This document shows positions 17,613-27,188 of a stretch of 35,098 nt of DNA, one piece after another. The translations under genes were made by a program, and so were the position numbers. Source of the stretch: JAAELZ01 sp047639475 (lineage in GTDB: Bacteria; Pseudomonadota; Gammaproteobacteria; Arenicellales; Poriferihabitantaceae); contig JBLIOD010000027.1 of assembly GCA_047639475.1 (NCBI GenBank), forward strand, positions 1 through 35,098, in the 5' to 3' direction. The notes beneath the pieces were generated by a model. It was given only the letters and a program-made list of their open reading frames with translations, searched no databases and was not told the origin of the DNA. How positions within the stretch are numbered: position 1 is the stretch's first letter; each line of letters opens with the position of its first letter.

Positions 17613-18646
17613 ATGCATTTCTCCTCTCGCTTTATTAGAACTGGAGCAATACTCCTCGCTACCCTAATTCAACCTTCATTCGCCCAAGGTTATGGCATCG
17701 GCATTTTAACGGGTACAAAAACCGGCACTTATATACAATTTGGTCAGAACATCGCTGAAATGTCGAAGCGCGAAGGACTGAATATTAATGTCGTTCCTAC
17801 TGAAGGGTCAGTTGAAAACATTCAACGATTAATAGACAACGAAAACGCCGGCATGGCGATCGTGCAATCAGATGTTTTGCGTTATCTGAAAAACTCAAAA
17901 GATCCTGAATTAAACAGCATTGCTGAAAAAATTCGCTTGATATTCCCCTTCTATAACGAAGAGGTACATATTCTCGCCAATAAATCGATCACCTCTTTCG
18001 ATCAACTAAATGGTAAAAGAGTCGCAGTTGGTTCTACAGGAAGCGGTACGCGCCTAACGGCTAATAACCTTTTTCGTTTGGCCGATATCACACCCAGTGA
18101 GAAGCTGAGTCAAGGCACCGCAGAAGCGTTAACCATGCTCATTACCAAACAAATCCATGCCATGGTTTACGTGGCGGGAAAGCCAGTTCAGTTATTTGAA
18201 ATGCTAGATACTGAAGAATGGTCAGACGAACTTAAGTCACTGATTGGTGAGTTACATTTCCTGCCGCTAAATAATCCTGATATCCTTGAAAACTATACTT
18301 TATCTTCCATTTCACACAGCGATTATGAATTCATAGAGGAACCAGTGAATACCGTTGCTGTAAAGCCATGTTAGTCAGTTTTGATTTCTCTAGTCGACAA
18401 AATATCTATCAAAATATTCGTTGTGATCAGTTAACACAAGTAGATGCCATGATTCGAAACAACCTTGCCGCTCTAGGAGAAAGTGGTCATCAAAAATGGC
18501 GCGAAGTAGACCTTGATTTGAAAATAGGCGATTGGAAACGCAATCGTTGCTCAAGTATAGAAACGCAAATAAATATTCAGCCCGTGGTGGTTTCAGACAA
18601 GCTGAACAAAGATATGTCGTGCATCTTCTTAAATGACTGCAGCTAA
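17613..18646 (+). pseudogene. TAXI-family TRAP transporter solute-binding protein, frameshifted
   Basis: Periplasmic binding protein of the TAXI (TRAP-associated extracytoplasmic immunogenic) class, in two frames. The first 253 codons hold a signal peptide (about 1-25, ending PSFAQ), GILTGTKTGTYIQFGQNIA, FPFYNEEVHILANKSI and KRVAVGSTGSGTRLTA, then VNTVAVK, and stop at 18372-18374. A frame opening at 18368 continues with the next expected residues, MLVSF and on for 92 codons. One missing base near 18360-18367 explains this: an extra A after GTAAA restores VAVKAMLV. A -1 slip on AAAG is possible but has no supporting heptamer. No TRAP permease is nearby. The last 50 or so residues are an unusual extension containing two Cys (RNRCS, DMSCIFLND). 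Confidence 0.85.
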
Positions 18647-18675
18647 GTTAAGCCCCAAAAGAGCCTCAACAATTT

Positions 18676-19002
18676 TTAGTGACCTAATTGCTCACGTAAG
18701 TGATAAAAGCCCTGTTGATCGCGTTTAAAAGCGTGCGCGATTGCAGGATGACCCACCGGTCTCTCTGATTCGTCGAGCACCAAGTTTTGCTCTGAAACAT
18801 AAGCCTCATAGGGTGACTCGTCATTTTCCGCAAATAAATGATAAAACGGTTGCTCCTTGATTGGGCGTACCGCTTCAGGAATAGATTGATACCATTCCTC
18901 CGTGTTGCTAAATGTAGGATCAACATCATATACAACACCTCTAAAATCATAATGGCGGTGCCGCACAACTTGTCCGATATTAAATTTTGCTGTTGTAATC
19001 AT
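18676..19002 (-). CDS. hspQ: heat shock protein HspQ (hemimethylated-DNA-binding/YccV-like)
   Basis: A small protein of the YccV/HspQ family. In E. coli HspQ binds hemimethylated oriC DNA and is a specificity factor for the Lon protease. I chose ATG at 19002 (108 residues), since MITTAKFNIGQVVRHRHYDF is the usual start. The ATG at 19062 would add 20 residues unlike any relative. Signatures are KFNIGQVVRHRHYDFRGVVYDVDP, QPFYHLFAEN and YVSEQNLVLDES. The C-terminus (HAFKRDQQGFYHLREQLGH) fits. It is transcribed alone, divergent from the glycosylase gene. Confidence 0.92.
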   Translation of the reverse strand: MITTAKFNIGQVVRHRHYDFRGVVYDVDPTFSNTEEWYQSIPEAVRPIKEQPFYHLFAENDESPYEAYVSEQNLVLDESERPVGHPAIAHAFKRDQQGFYHLREQLGH

Positions 19003-19117
19003 AATTAAATAGTTATCACGTTCCCTATAAAATAGCATCAGCTTGAAAAACTTCAACCACAAATTGCAGGGATAGTTAAACTTTTCTTGTTATTGCCAAA
19101 CCGCTATTCATATTCCG

Positions 19118-19747
19118 ATGTCCACAACAGATACCCAGTCAGAACTTAATCAAGCCCTAGGCAAAGCCGCGGAGTTAGATAGCGATCTAGCACTCATCAT
19201 TTCGCAGATAGGCTACCCTGCCCCGAGAGAGCGTGAAAACAGTTTTGCGACATTAATGCAGATCATTGTTTCGCAGCAATTATCGACTAAAGCCGCCGCG
19301 GCGATATGGGGCCGAGTTGCCACGCTGTTTCCTGCCAAGGTAAACGCCGGCGAAGTTTTGGAACTCGATGACCAAGTCTTACGCGACTGCGGCCTATCCT
19401 GGCGCAAAGTTGAGTATGCAAAAGCCTTAGCCACACAAATAAAAACAAAAGAGCTAGTGTTGGATCACTTAGCCACGCAAGACATTGAAACGATCGTTAC
19501 CAATCTGGTAAAGATTAAGGGCTTTGGTCGCTGGTCCGCTGAAATTTATGCCATATTTGCTTTGGGCCACCCTGATGTATTTCCTGCCGCTGATCTGGCC
19601 TTACAAATTGCCGCAGGAAAAATAAAAGGGTTCACAGGGCGCCCCACGGAGAAACAAACTCGCGAAATCGCTGCGCAATGGTCGCCTCACCAAAGTGCTG
19701 TGTCGTTGTTGCTGTGGCACTATTACGGCTCAACGACGCTCGGCTAG
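19118..19747 (+). CDS. DNA-3-methyladenine glycosylase II-like base excision enzyme
   Basis: A 209-residue glycosylase of the HhH-GPD superfamily, AlkA/MagIII-like, removing alkylated purines from DNA. Visible parts are FATLMQIIVSQQLSTKAAAAIW (substrate-pocket helix), the helix-hairpin-helix LVKIKGFGRWSAE (130-142) and the catalytic Asp159 in FPAADLAL. There is no 4Fe-4S cluster motif, which fits AlkA rather than endonuclease III. The AlkA N-terminal domain is absent, so it is a short single-domain form, like yeast Mag1 or B. subtilis homologues. It converges with the transglycosylase gene 12 bp away. Confidence 0.9.
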   Translation: MSTTDTQSELNQALGKAAELDSDLALIISQIGYPAPRERENSFATLMQIIVSQQLSTKAAAAIWGRVATLFPAKVNAGEVLELDDQVLRDCGLSWRKVEYAKALATQIKTKELVLDHLATQDIETIVTNLVKIKGFGRWSAEIYAIFALGHPDVFPAADLALQIAAGKIKGFTGRPTEKQTREIAAQWSPHQSAVSLLLWHYYGSTTLG

Positions 19748-19759
19748 GGCGCCTATAGG

Positions 19760-22030
19760 CTATTTCTCCTGAATCAACGGCACAGTCATCGCTTGGCCAA
19801 TTTTCAGATTTTGTTTGATACTGGGATTGAACCGTAACAACAACCACAGCGGCACCGCGTTACCTGAAGCAATGCTCCTCAGGGTTTGCCCAGACTTCAC
19901 TTTGACCACTTTATGGCCGATTAAGTTGAAACGTGTTTTGAATTGCTCAGACAAGACTTGATGGTATTCACTGCGCTTGCCTTCAAAGCGACTTTTGCTT
20001 TGCGCAGTGACTGACGGCAATACTATTCGTTTACCCAAAGGTAAAACGGCCGCTTTAGACAAACCATTCAGGCGGCGAATTTGCCCACTATCACGAACAC
20101 CTATCCAGTCTGCATAATGTCCTATAGTTTCATTGGGTAACACTCGTATAGTTGCCTTGGTAGCATTTACCCTTATCACAATATCGCCTAAATCATCCAG
20201 CGTAGTCGCCCATTGCAGTTGCTCCTTTGAGGTAGAAGCTGATGCCAACAAGCCCCCCCCGCCTGGCAGTTTTAATACTTGTCCTATTTTGATAAAGCCG
20301 TTACTGCCAAGCTGATTGGTTCTCGACAAATTACTGCAGCTGATGTCGAAACGTTCTGCAATTTGACACAAGGTATCGCCTGACCGAACTTTATATTTTG
20401 TTGCTTTAGCCGTCGCACCACCTGAACTTGAACTTGCCGTTTGGACCCCAGGCACGCGTAGCTTTTGATTCACGAAGATTTTGGCTTTACGACCGAGATT
20501 ATTTAAACGAATTAGCTCCTTGCATGAAACGCGATATCCCCGTGCTATTTTGCAGGCAGTATCACCAGGCTTCACTTCATACAAACCGCTAGGGTCGGCA
20601 ATCAACGTGGCAACTTGATTGGTCGCATTCGTTGGCCGCGACGGAATATCTAAACGCTGCCCCACGCGAATAATGGCCTTCCTTCCCAATCCGTTTGCGT
20701 CGATCAGATCTTTACACTTCACTTTAAACGCCGTTGCGATCGCACAAGCGGTGTCGCCTTTGCGCACTCTATAAACTGCTTTGTTAATAGGTTGAGGTTC
20801 TGGTTTTAAAGCCCGCAAGGCAGCAATCTCTTGCTTCCACAAGTTATTGTCATACGGCAAATGCAAGCGGTAACCAGCGGGAATCAAGCGCCAATTATTC
20901 CATACAAAACGGGTTAACGCGGGATTGAGTGACTTGAGTTGATCTTCGCTCAAATTGAATTGATGTGTAACTCTAGCCAAGGACACATCATTTTGTAACA
21001 CCAAGGTTTGGTAACGCAGCGGCGCTAACAACGTTATTTTAGGGAAGTACGAAACGGAGTTGATCGCCAAGTGGCGCGCAGCCAGAAAACTGGCGTAGAA
21101 ATTCTTAACCGCTATTTGAAAATTGGCCGACTTATAATTATTCAGTACTTTATAAAAATCAGGGCCAATTTTCTTGATGGCACGGCGCATGCCGTTCACC
21201 CCGTAATTGTATGAGGTCACCATAAATGGATTTAGCTGTGCGGAGGTAATTGACGGATTATATTCGCGTGCGACAGAGGTCAAACTTTTTCTAGATTTTT
21301 TGAAATAACGCATAGCTGCCCGAGTTGCCGCTTCTGGGTCCAATCTCTCGTCAAGCGTAGCGTTCAGTTCCATGCCTAATGAGCGTGCGGTATTGGGCAT
21401 GATCTGCCACATCCCTGCTGCGCCAACCTTGGAATAGGCATCCGGCCGGTATGATGATTCCACGAAAGGCAAGTAGATCAATTCTTCTGGCATACCTGCC
21501 TCTTGCACTATCCTTTTTGTCATGGGCGAATAACGGTGGAAACGACCCAAAGCATTTTCAAATTGGTCTTTAACACCTTGCTGACATCGCAAATTATTAG
21601 CTGAGCTTTTCACCGTTTTGCTATTCAACTCTTCATATTGATTCGCTAGGTGTTGTTGTATTGCCCCTTGCGGACCTCGATTGGCCTTTAAATTATTAGC
21701 CAAAGCATTCAAATTGGCTTGAAGACGTTTGCGTTTTTTCTTAACCGTGCTTTTGCTACATGAGTTTACGCCCTTAATCACTTCAAAGGTTCGCCATGGC
21801 GCATTGGCATCATGCAAAACTGCTTGCCTTTTATCCCACTTGCTGAACACTTCCACCCAAAAATCAACACGTCGTTGAATTTCAGCAGGACATAGAAATT
21901 CACTAGAACAGCTTAAGGTATGGCGAGGAACCACACTTTGGGCAAGTAACCCTGTTGACTGCAACGAAGAACAGGCAACCAGTCCCCATAAGAGTGCTTT
22001 TGAGGCATATTTTGTAAGAGGGGTTATCAC
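19760..22030 (-). CDS. MltD-like membrane-bound lytic transglycosylase with LysM repeats
   Basis: Cleaves peptidoglycan glycan strands. The 756-residue protein begins with a lipoprotein-like signal (LLWGLVAC, lipobox ending at Cys20). The SLT domain is about residues 170-330 with catalytic Glu191 in LIYLPFVESSY, followed by GAAGMWQIMPNTA and SYNYGVNG. C-terminal LysM modules bind peptidoglycan: three clear ones (419-463, 484-527, 545-588), a degenerate one (about 625-671) and another at 707-751. Each clear LysM has a Cys pair spaced C-x9-C (429/439, 493/503, 555/565), suggesting disulfides in the periplasm. It is longer than E. coli MltD (452 aa), with an extra Cys-containing N-terminal region. 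Divergent from the DUF349 gene. Confidence 0.9.
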   Translation of the reverse strand: MITPLTKYASKALLWGLVACSSLQSTGLLAQSVVPRHTLSCSSEFLCPAEIQRRVDFWVEVFSKWDKRQAVLHDANAPWRTFEVIKGVNSCSKSTVKKKRKRLQANLNALANNLKANRGPQGAIQQHLANQYEELNSKTVKSSANNLRCQQGVKDQFENALGRFHRYSPMTKRIVQEAGMPEELIYLPFVESSYRPDAYSKVGAAGMWQIMPNTARSLGMELNATLDERLDPEAATRAAMRYFKKSRKSLTSVAREYNPSITSAQLNPFMVTSYNYGVNGMRRAIKKIGPDFYKVLNNYKSANFQIAVKNFYASFLAARHLAINSVSYFPKITLLAPLRYQTLVLQNDVSLARVTHQFNLSEDQLKSLNPALTRFVWNNWRLIPAGYRLHLPYDNNLWKQEIAALRALKPEPQPINKAVYRVRKGDTACAIATAFKVKCKDLIDANGLGRKAIIRVGQRLDIPSRPTNATNQVATLIADPSGLYEVKPGDTACKIARGYRVSCKELIRLNNLGRKAKIFVNQKLRVPGVQTASSSSGGATAKATKYKVRSGDTLCQIAERFDISCSNLSRTNQLGSNGFIKIGQVLKLPGGGGLLASASTSKEQLQWATTLDDLGDIVIRVNATKATIRVLPNETIGHYADWIGVRDSGQIRRLNGLSKAAVLPLGKRIVLPSVTAQSKSRFEGKRSEYHQVLSEQFKTRFNLIGHKVVKVKSGQTLRSIASGNAVPLWLLLRFNPSIKQNLKIGQAMTVPLIQEK

Positions 22031-22197
22031 TCAAGATACCCCAAAGCATGAAACGGGAATGATTAAGCTAAAAAATAAGGCGCTGAAGTACATACAAATC
22101 CTGATTAGATGAATTTTTAGAGCAAACCCTATGCTAAACCTATTTGGTTTTACTGTAAAATAAAATCCAATTTAAACACCCCATTAAAGCCATTTAA

Positions 22198-24051
22198 ATG
22201 GATGCCGTTAAGGAAGTAACCACAGCCGAAGATCAACAAGCCTTAATCCAAGGTTTAACCAACCTTATCAATGACAAAAAAGGCATTGATGAAGCCGTTG
22301 CCAAACAGTTACGCAAAAGTGCTGACGAGATGATTGTGGCGGCAAAAAGTGAGGGCTCAGAACTAGATGCCCAACTTTGTGAAGAAGCAGAGACATTGTT
22401 ATCAACCCTGCGAGACAAAACCCATAAACAGGTTGAGCGTCGCGACGCTGATTTCGAAAAGGTTACCAGCATGCTGGATGAAGCAGATCAGTCACTTAAA
22501 AAGAATGAGTTGAAAGCCGCCGAAGAGTCGGTGCACCGTCTTTTGTCCATCCTAGGCACCATCCCGGGTTTGTCAGATCAGCGTCGTCAAAAAATCGACA
22601 AGCGCTTAAATCGCATCCAACCACAAATGCGCAAGTTAGAATCTTGGCGACATTGGGGCACCAGTCAAGCACGATCCGATTTAGTCGCCCAAATTAAGTT
22701 GCTAGTCGGTTCACGGTTACATCCGCAAGAAATAGCGAAAACCATTGATGACGCCCGCACTCAATGGCAAGACTGGGATAAAGGCGGCGATCACACCAAA
22801 AGAGATCTCTGGCTTGAATTCGATAACGCCTGTAAAGAAGCCTTTAAACCCTGCAAAGTCTTTTTCGATGAACGCAAGCAAGCACGCAAAGATGCCTTGG
22901 GTGAAAAACGCGCCATCATTAAAGAAATAAGTGAACGCTTTGAAAGCACTGACTGGAAAGAGCCAGATTTTAAAGACATCGATAAATGGATCCGCGCCAA
23001 GCGACGTGACTTTTTCAAAATTGAAAGCGTTGACTATAAGCACCGTAAAAAAATCACAGCGGCGCTAGACGAAGCCATTGCTCAGTTTGAGGATCCACTG
23101 GGCCGCGAGCGTGCGCGTTGCTTTAAATCGCGACAGAAACTGGTAGAAGACGTACTCGCACTGGCTGAGTTAGAAGACAGCAAAGCAGCCATGGATCAGC
23201 TAGATGCATTGAGAAAACAATGGGTGGTGACCGTCATTGAAAAACGCGGTTTAGAAGATAAGTTGTGGAAAAAATACCAGGCTGCGTCAGATGTGATCTA
23301 TAACAAACGTAAAAGCGCTCGCAAAGAACAAGATGCCGAGTTTGTGACCAACTTAAAAAATAAAAATGCACTGATCGAGGAGCTTAATCAAATTGTCTCC
23401 TTAGAACCGATCGAAATGCTGACGCAGCGGTCGAAGTTTTACCAATTAATAGATCAATACAAAGAAGCTGGTTATGTGCCGCGCAAACACGAGTCATCCG
23501 TGCAGAACAGGCTAAACCAAGTTAAAAAGCAGTTTGAGAAAAATGCCGCCCTGGGCGAACAAGCTGTCCAACAACAAAATTTGAATGATCAATTGTCATT
23601 GGCTATTTTATGCGGCGAATTTGAACAGGCTATCATTGCCAAAAAAGGCACCGTTAAACTAATCAAACAGTGGCAAGACTTGGCGGCCAAAACATCTGCA
23701 CGGGTCGCTGCAACTGAGGACCTTACCAGCAGATTTGATCTCGCTATGGCTGCCAATGACGGCGCAGGGTTTAGTGACAAGCAGCTCGCAAGTAATTTGG
23801 AAGAAAAACGAATGCACTGTCTAAAAATCGAAGTTTGTTACGATTTAGACAGCCCAGCAGAATTCCAAAAACAGCGCATGGCCTACCAAATATCGCGCCT
23901 GTCCGCAGCAATGAAAAAGAGCGTTTCTTCTCAAGATCAGCCTGACCAATTGATGAGTAGTTTATTTTTAACGGGTGCCGTACCCGCGGACCAAGCAAAG
24001 ACCATTGAATCTAGAATTCAAATTTGTTTTAACCGACATACACAACCATGA
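22198..24051 (+). CDS. DUF349-containing coiled-coil protein
   Basis: A 617-residue, highly charged, largely helical protein with several DUF349 repeats, visible as similar segments around RDLWLEFDNACKEAFKPC, WIRAKRRDFFKIESVDYKHR and LRKQWVVTVIEKRGLEDKLW. These repeats are widespread in bacteria and of unknown function. An in-frame TAA directly precedes ATG at 22198, so the start cannot be earlier; no strong ribosome-binding site is seen. The stop overlaps the fumarase ATG by four bases (ATGA), so the two are translationally coupled. There is no signal or membrane segment. A bacterial cytoplasmic scaffold role is possible but not shown. Confidence 0.82.
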   Translation: MDAVKEVTTAEDQQALIQGLTNLINDKKGIDEAVAKQLRKSADEMIVAAKSEGSELDAQLCEEAETLLSTLRDKTHKQVERRDADFEKVTSMLDEADQSLKKNELKAAEESVHRLLSILGTIPGLSDQRRQKIDKRLNRIQPQMRKLESWRHWGTSQARSDLVAQIKLLVGSRLHPQEIAKTIDDARTQWQDWDKGGDHTKRDLWLEFDNACKEAFKPCKVFFDERKQARKDALGEKRAIIKEISERFESTDWKEPDFKDIDKWIRAKRRDFFKIESVDYKHRKKITAALDEAIAQFEDPLGRERARCFKSRQKLVEDVLALAELEDSKAAMDQLDALRKQWVVTVIEKRGLEDKLWKKYQAASDVIYNKRKSARKEQDAEFVTNLKNKNALIEELNQIVSLEPIEMLTQRSKFYQLIDQYKEAGYVPRKHESSVQNRLNQVKKQFEKNAALGEQAVQQQNLNDQLSLAILCGEFEQAIIAKKGTVKLIKQWQDLAAKTSARVAATEDLTSRFDLAMAANDGAGFSDKQLASNLEEKRMHCLKIEVCYDLDSPAEFQKQRMAYQISRLSAAMKKSVSSQDQPDQLMSSLFLTGAVPADQAKTIESRIQICFNRHTQP

Positions 24052-25592
24052 ACTCCAGCATGAATTTAACCGTAAATTTAATTAGGGAAGACGATTTCAT
24101 TTCTAGCGTTGCAGATGCACTGCAATATATTTCGTGCTACCACAGTCAGGATTTTGTCGATGCCATGCACCGCGCTTGGCAAATTGAAAAATCTCCTTCC
24201 GCAAAGGATGCCATCGCCCAGATTTTAATCAATTCCAAAATGGCTGCAACAGGCAGGCGGCCGATATGTCAAGATACTGGCATTGTTGTGGCTTTTATCA
24301 AAGTCGGCATGAATGTACGATTTGATACGCAGCTTAGCCTGCAACAACTGGTGGATGAAGGTGTACGCCAGGCATACAACAATATAGACAACCCTTTACG
24401 CCACTCTGTTGTTTCACCGCCTTTTGGCAAACGGATGAATACCGGCGATAATTCCCCAGCTGTTGTTTACACAGAGTTAGTCCAGGGTGATGATATTGAA
24501 ATTAAAATAGCGGCCAAAGGCGGCGGCTCTGAAAACAAGGCCAAGTTTACTGTACTCAACCCCAGTGACAGCATTGTTGATTGGGTGATTGATACTGTGC
24601 CCAAAATGGGCGCTGGTTGGTGCCCCCCTGGTGTTTTGGGCATCGGTATCGGCGGCTCTCCAGAAAAGTCCATGGTACTGGCTAAAGAAGCCCTACTTGA
24701 CCCAATAGACATCACTGAATTACAAGCACGCGGCCCACAAAACCCCGAGGAAGAATTACGACTAGATATAATGGACGCAGTAAACCAACTGGGCATTGGC
24801 GCGCAAGGCTTAGGCGGCTTGACGACTGTATTGGACGTTAAAGTTAACACCTATCCCACTCATGCGGCCTCATTGCCTCTTTCGATGATTCCAAATTGCG
24901 CGGCAACACGCCACATTCATTTCCATCTAGATGGTTCTGGGCCTGCTGTTTTAACACCTCCCGATCTCAATAATTGGCCTGATATCACTCAGTCAAGCGA
25001 GGACGTCGGCACACCAGTAGACCTCAACAATATCACTCAAGCACAACTTGAAACATGGCAACCTGGTCAACCTTTGTTGTTATCCGGCTCCATCCTGACC
25101 GGACGCGATGCCGCTCATAAACGCATTCAACAAATACTGGATGAAGGTAAACCGTTGCCTGTCGATTTTAAAAATCGCTTCATCTACTACGTTGGCCCCG
25201 TTGACCCAATCGAAGGAGAAGCTGTCGGCCCCGCTGGCCCTACCACGGCTACTCGCATGGATAAGTTCACTGAAATGATGCTGGGCGACCAGGTTGGCGT
25301 TATGGGCATGATAGGCAAAGCAGAACGCGGCGACGCAGCGATAGAAGTGATTCGCCAACATAAGTCGGTTTATCTGATTGCCGTCGGCGGCGCAGCTTAT
25401 TTGGTCTCTAAAGCCATTAAAAAGGCCAAAGTGTTGGCTTTTGAAGATATGGGTATGGAAGCGATCTATGAATTCGAGGTCGAAAATATGCCGGTTACGG
25501 TAGCCGTCGACTCTTTAGGTGATGCGGTACACAAAAGCGGCCCAAAGAAATGGCAAGGTAAGGCACAGCCGATACGCGTTCAATTAAGTTAG
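24048..25592 (+). CDS. fumA: class I (4Fe-4S) fumarate hydratase
   Basis: TCA-cycle enzyme that converts fumarate to L-malate. The 514-residue protein is the single-chain FumA/FumB type, with an N-terminal alpha domain (about 1-300) and a C-terminal beta domain (about 330-510). The three cluster cysteines are in RPICQDTGIV (Cys74), GAGWCPPGVLG (Cys192) and MIPNCAATRHIHFHLDG (Cys284). Other conserved runs are GIGIGGSPEKSM, GPAGPTTATRMD and GGAAYLVSKAIKKAKV. It overlaps the DUF349 gene by 4 bp and is followed 10 bp later by the acyltransferase. The oxygen-sensitive class is notable in a presumed marine aerobe, but FumC may lie elsewhere. ATG at 24048 gives MNSSMN; ATG at 24060 is an alternative start. 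Confidence 0.94.
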   Translation: MNSSMNLTVNLIREDDFISSVADALQYISCYHSQDFVDAMHRAWQIEKSPSAKDAIAQILINSKMAATGRRPICQDTGIVVAFIKVGMNVRFDTQLSLQQLVDEGVRQAYNNIDNPLRHSVVSPPFGKRMNTGDNSPAVVYTELVQGDDIEIKIAAKGGGSENKAKFTVLNPSDSIVDWVIDTVPKMGAGWCPPGVLGIGIGGSPEKSMVLAKEALLDPIDITELQARGPQNPEEELRLDIMDAVNQLGIGAQGLGGLTTVLDVKVNTYPTHAASLPLSMIPNCAATRHIHFHLDGSGPAVLTPPDLNNWPDITQSSEDVGTPVDLNNITQAQLETWQPGQPLLLSGSILTGRDAAHKRIQQILDEGKPLPVDFKNRFIYYVGPVDPIEGEAVGPAGPTTATRMDKFTEMMLGDQVGVMGMIGKAERGDAAIEVIRQHKSVYLIAVGGAAYLVSKAIKKAKVLAFEDMGMEAIYEFEVENMPVTVAVDSLGDAVHKSGPKKWQGKAQPIRVQLS

Positions 25593-25601
25593 GGGCTTCC
25601 T

Positions 25602-26510
25602 ATGTTAAGTCCTGCCTCTTTGAGTCACCCGAAGTATTGGAGCAGTTGGTTTGTTGTCGGTTTACTGCGCCTTATTGGATTGCTGCCCTTTCAAATCATT
25701 TATGCACTTAGCGCCCTACTTGGAGAGCTGCTTTATATTTTAGTCAAGTCGCGACGTCTAATCACGTTGACCAATCTAAGAATTTGCTTTCCCGACATAA
25801 GTGAAGGCCAACGCAAGCGAATTGCACGACGTCACTTTCGTTTATTAATCTGCAGCGTATTATCTATTGGACCCATTTGGTGGGGATCTAAAGCCCGTGT
25901 CATGCGTATTGTAAAAGTCCACGGACTTGAACATCTGCAGGCGGCGCATGATGCTAAGCAAAATGTGATCTTGTTAGCGCCACACTTCGTTGCCTTAGAC
26001 GCGGGAGGCATTGCACTATCGGTCATGCAACCCTTAACCAGCATGTATCAAACCAACAAAAACGCACTTTTCGACAAGTTGTCGATTGAGCAACGAGGCC
26101 GATTTAATATCGAGTTATTTCACCGCAAAGCGCCGCTCACCAGCTTGATACGACAAATTCGTAACGCTAAACCGTTTTACTATTTGCCCGATCAAAACGC
26201 AGGGGCTAAACACGGTATCTTCGCTCCTTTTTTTGGACACCCCGCGTCAACTTTTCCAGCGTTGGGTAAAATGGCCAGCGCTGGTAAAGCCATTGTCATT
26301 CCCTGTAGCAGCGAAATATTACCTTGGGGAAGGGGCATTAAAACATCATTACATCCGCCCTTAAGCAATTACCCCCTCGGCAAGGCATTGGACGACACGA
26401 CCCGCATGAATCTAGAGATCGAGAAACTGGTGGAGCAGAACATCGACAACTACTTATGGTCGCACAAACGATTTAAACGCCAACCTGAAGGAGAGCCCGG
26501 CGTCTACTAG
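25602..26510 (+). CDS. LpxL/HtrB-type lipid A acyltransferase
   Basis: A 302-residue inner-membrane acyltransferase that adds a secondary acyl chain to Kdo2-lipid IVA or a related lipid. One N-terminal membrane segment (about 15-45) is followed by the HX4D catalytic motif ILLAPHFVALDAGG (His128, Asp133), then NKNALFDKLSIEQRGRF, YYLPDQNAGAKHGIFAPFFG and the C-terminal NYLWSHKRFKRQPEGEP. These fit the LpxL/LpxM family. Which of LpxL, LpxM or LpxP applies cannot be told. Its start is 10 bp after the fumarase stop, so it is in the same run as the DUF349 and fumarase genes. Confidence 0.9.
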   Translation: MLSPASLSHPKYWSSWFVVGLLRLIGLLPFQIIYALSALLGELLYILVKSRRLITLTNLRICFPDISEGQRKRIARRHFRLLICSVLSIGPIWWGSKARVMRIVKVHGLEHLQAAHDAKQNVILLAPHFVALDAGGIALSVMQPLTSMYQTNKNALFDKLSIEQRGRFNIELFHRKAPLTSLIRQIRNAKPFYYLPDQNAGAKHGIFAPFFGHPASTFPALGKMASAGKAIVIPCSSEILPWGRGIKTSLHPPLSNYPLGKALDDTTRMNLEIEKLVEQNIDNYLWSHKRFKRQPEGEPGVY

Positions 26511-26518
26511 CGATCATC

Positions 26519-27166
26519 ATGAGTTTTAGTACTTGGGCCCTATTTTTCTTAACCATCACCGCCGCGTCAATATCGCCCGGCCCCAATGTCTTACTGGTCA
26601 TCATGAACACGCTTAAGCACGGCATTCGCGGCGCCGCGTTTACCGTTCTAGGAAACTTGACCGCCTTACTATTTATTGCTTTGCTGGCGGCGATTGGCGT
26701 TGGCACCGTGATAAAGGCACTGCCGTATGCTTACACCATCATGAAGTGGGTTGGTGGGTTTTATTTAATATGGATGGGTTTCAAACTGATTAAAAATACT
26801 TTCAAGTCAGTCGAGAAAAGCACTACGAGCACGCACTCGAAACGTACAACGTCATCAGAACAAGTAACCTCGAAAACGATTTTCGTCGAAGCCATAGCGG
26901 TATCTGCCAGTAATCCAAAAGCCATTCTGTTTTTGACCGCCATTTTCCCGCAATTCATCTCCATAGATAAACCCATTAGCCCCCAATTTGCCATTATGTT
27001 TGCCAGCATCATAATGAGTGTCATGCTCATACATGGCGCTTACGCAGGGTCTAGTGTGTGGTTTAGAAATCGCCCCTTTAGTGTTACTGTGCGAAATAGT
27101 TTGTCACGATTTACCGGTGGGTTATTTATTACTCTGGGGTTGGCGGTCGCTTTTGATCAACAATAA
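26519..27166 (+). CDS. LysE/RhtB-family exporter, first of a tandem pair
   Basis: A 215-residue transporter with the family N-terminal motif ISPGPNVLLVIMNTLKHGIRG, the block MKWVGGFYLIWMGFKLIKN, and SASNPKAILFLTAIFPQFI. About six hydrophobic segments. A charged, Ser/Thr-rich loop (KSVEKSTTSTHSKRTTSSEQ, about 97-116) is longer than in the two paralogues in this window. It starts 8 bp after the acyltransferase stop, consistent with the same transcript. Predicted to export amino acids or related metabolites; the substrate is not predictable. Confidence 0.9.
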   Translation: MSFSTWALFFLTITAASISPGPNVLLVIMNTLKHGIRGAAFTVLGNLTALLFIALLAAIGVGTVIKALPYAYTIMKWVGGFYLIWMGFKLIKNTFKSVEKSTTSTHSKRTTSSEQVTSKTIFVEAIAVSASNPKAILFLTAIFPQFISIDKPISPQFAIMFASIIMSVMLIHGAYAGSSVWFRNRPFSVTVRNSLSRFTGGLFITLGLAVAFDQQ

Positions 27167-27188
27167 CTGAACAGCCTCAAAGACATTT

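Noticed and set aside
18360..18374. Programmed -1 frameshift in the TAXI gene
   Set aside because: Only a weak AAAG slip site and no X-XXY-YYZ heptamer or downstream structure; simple base loss fits better.
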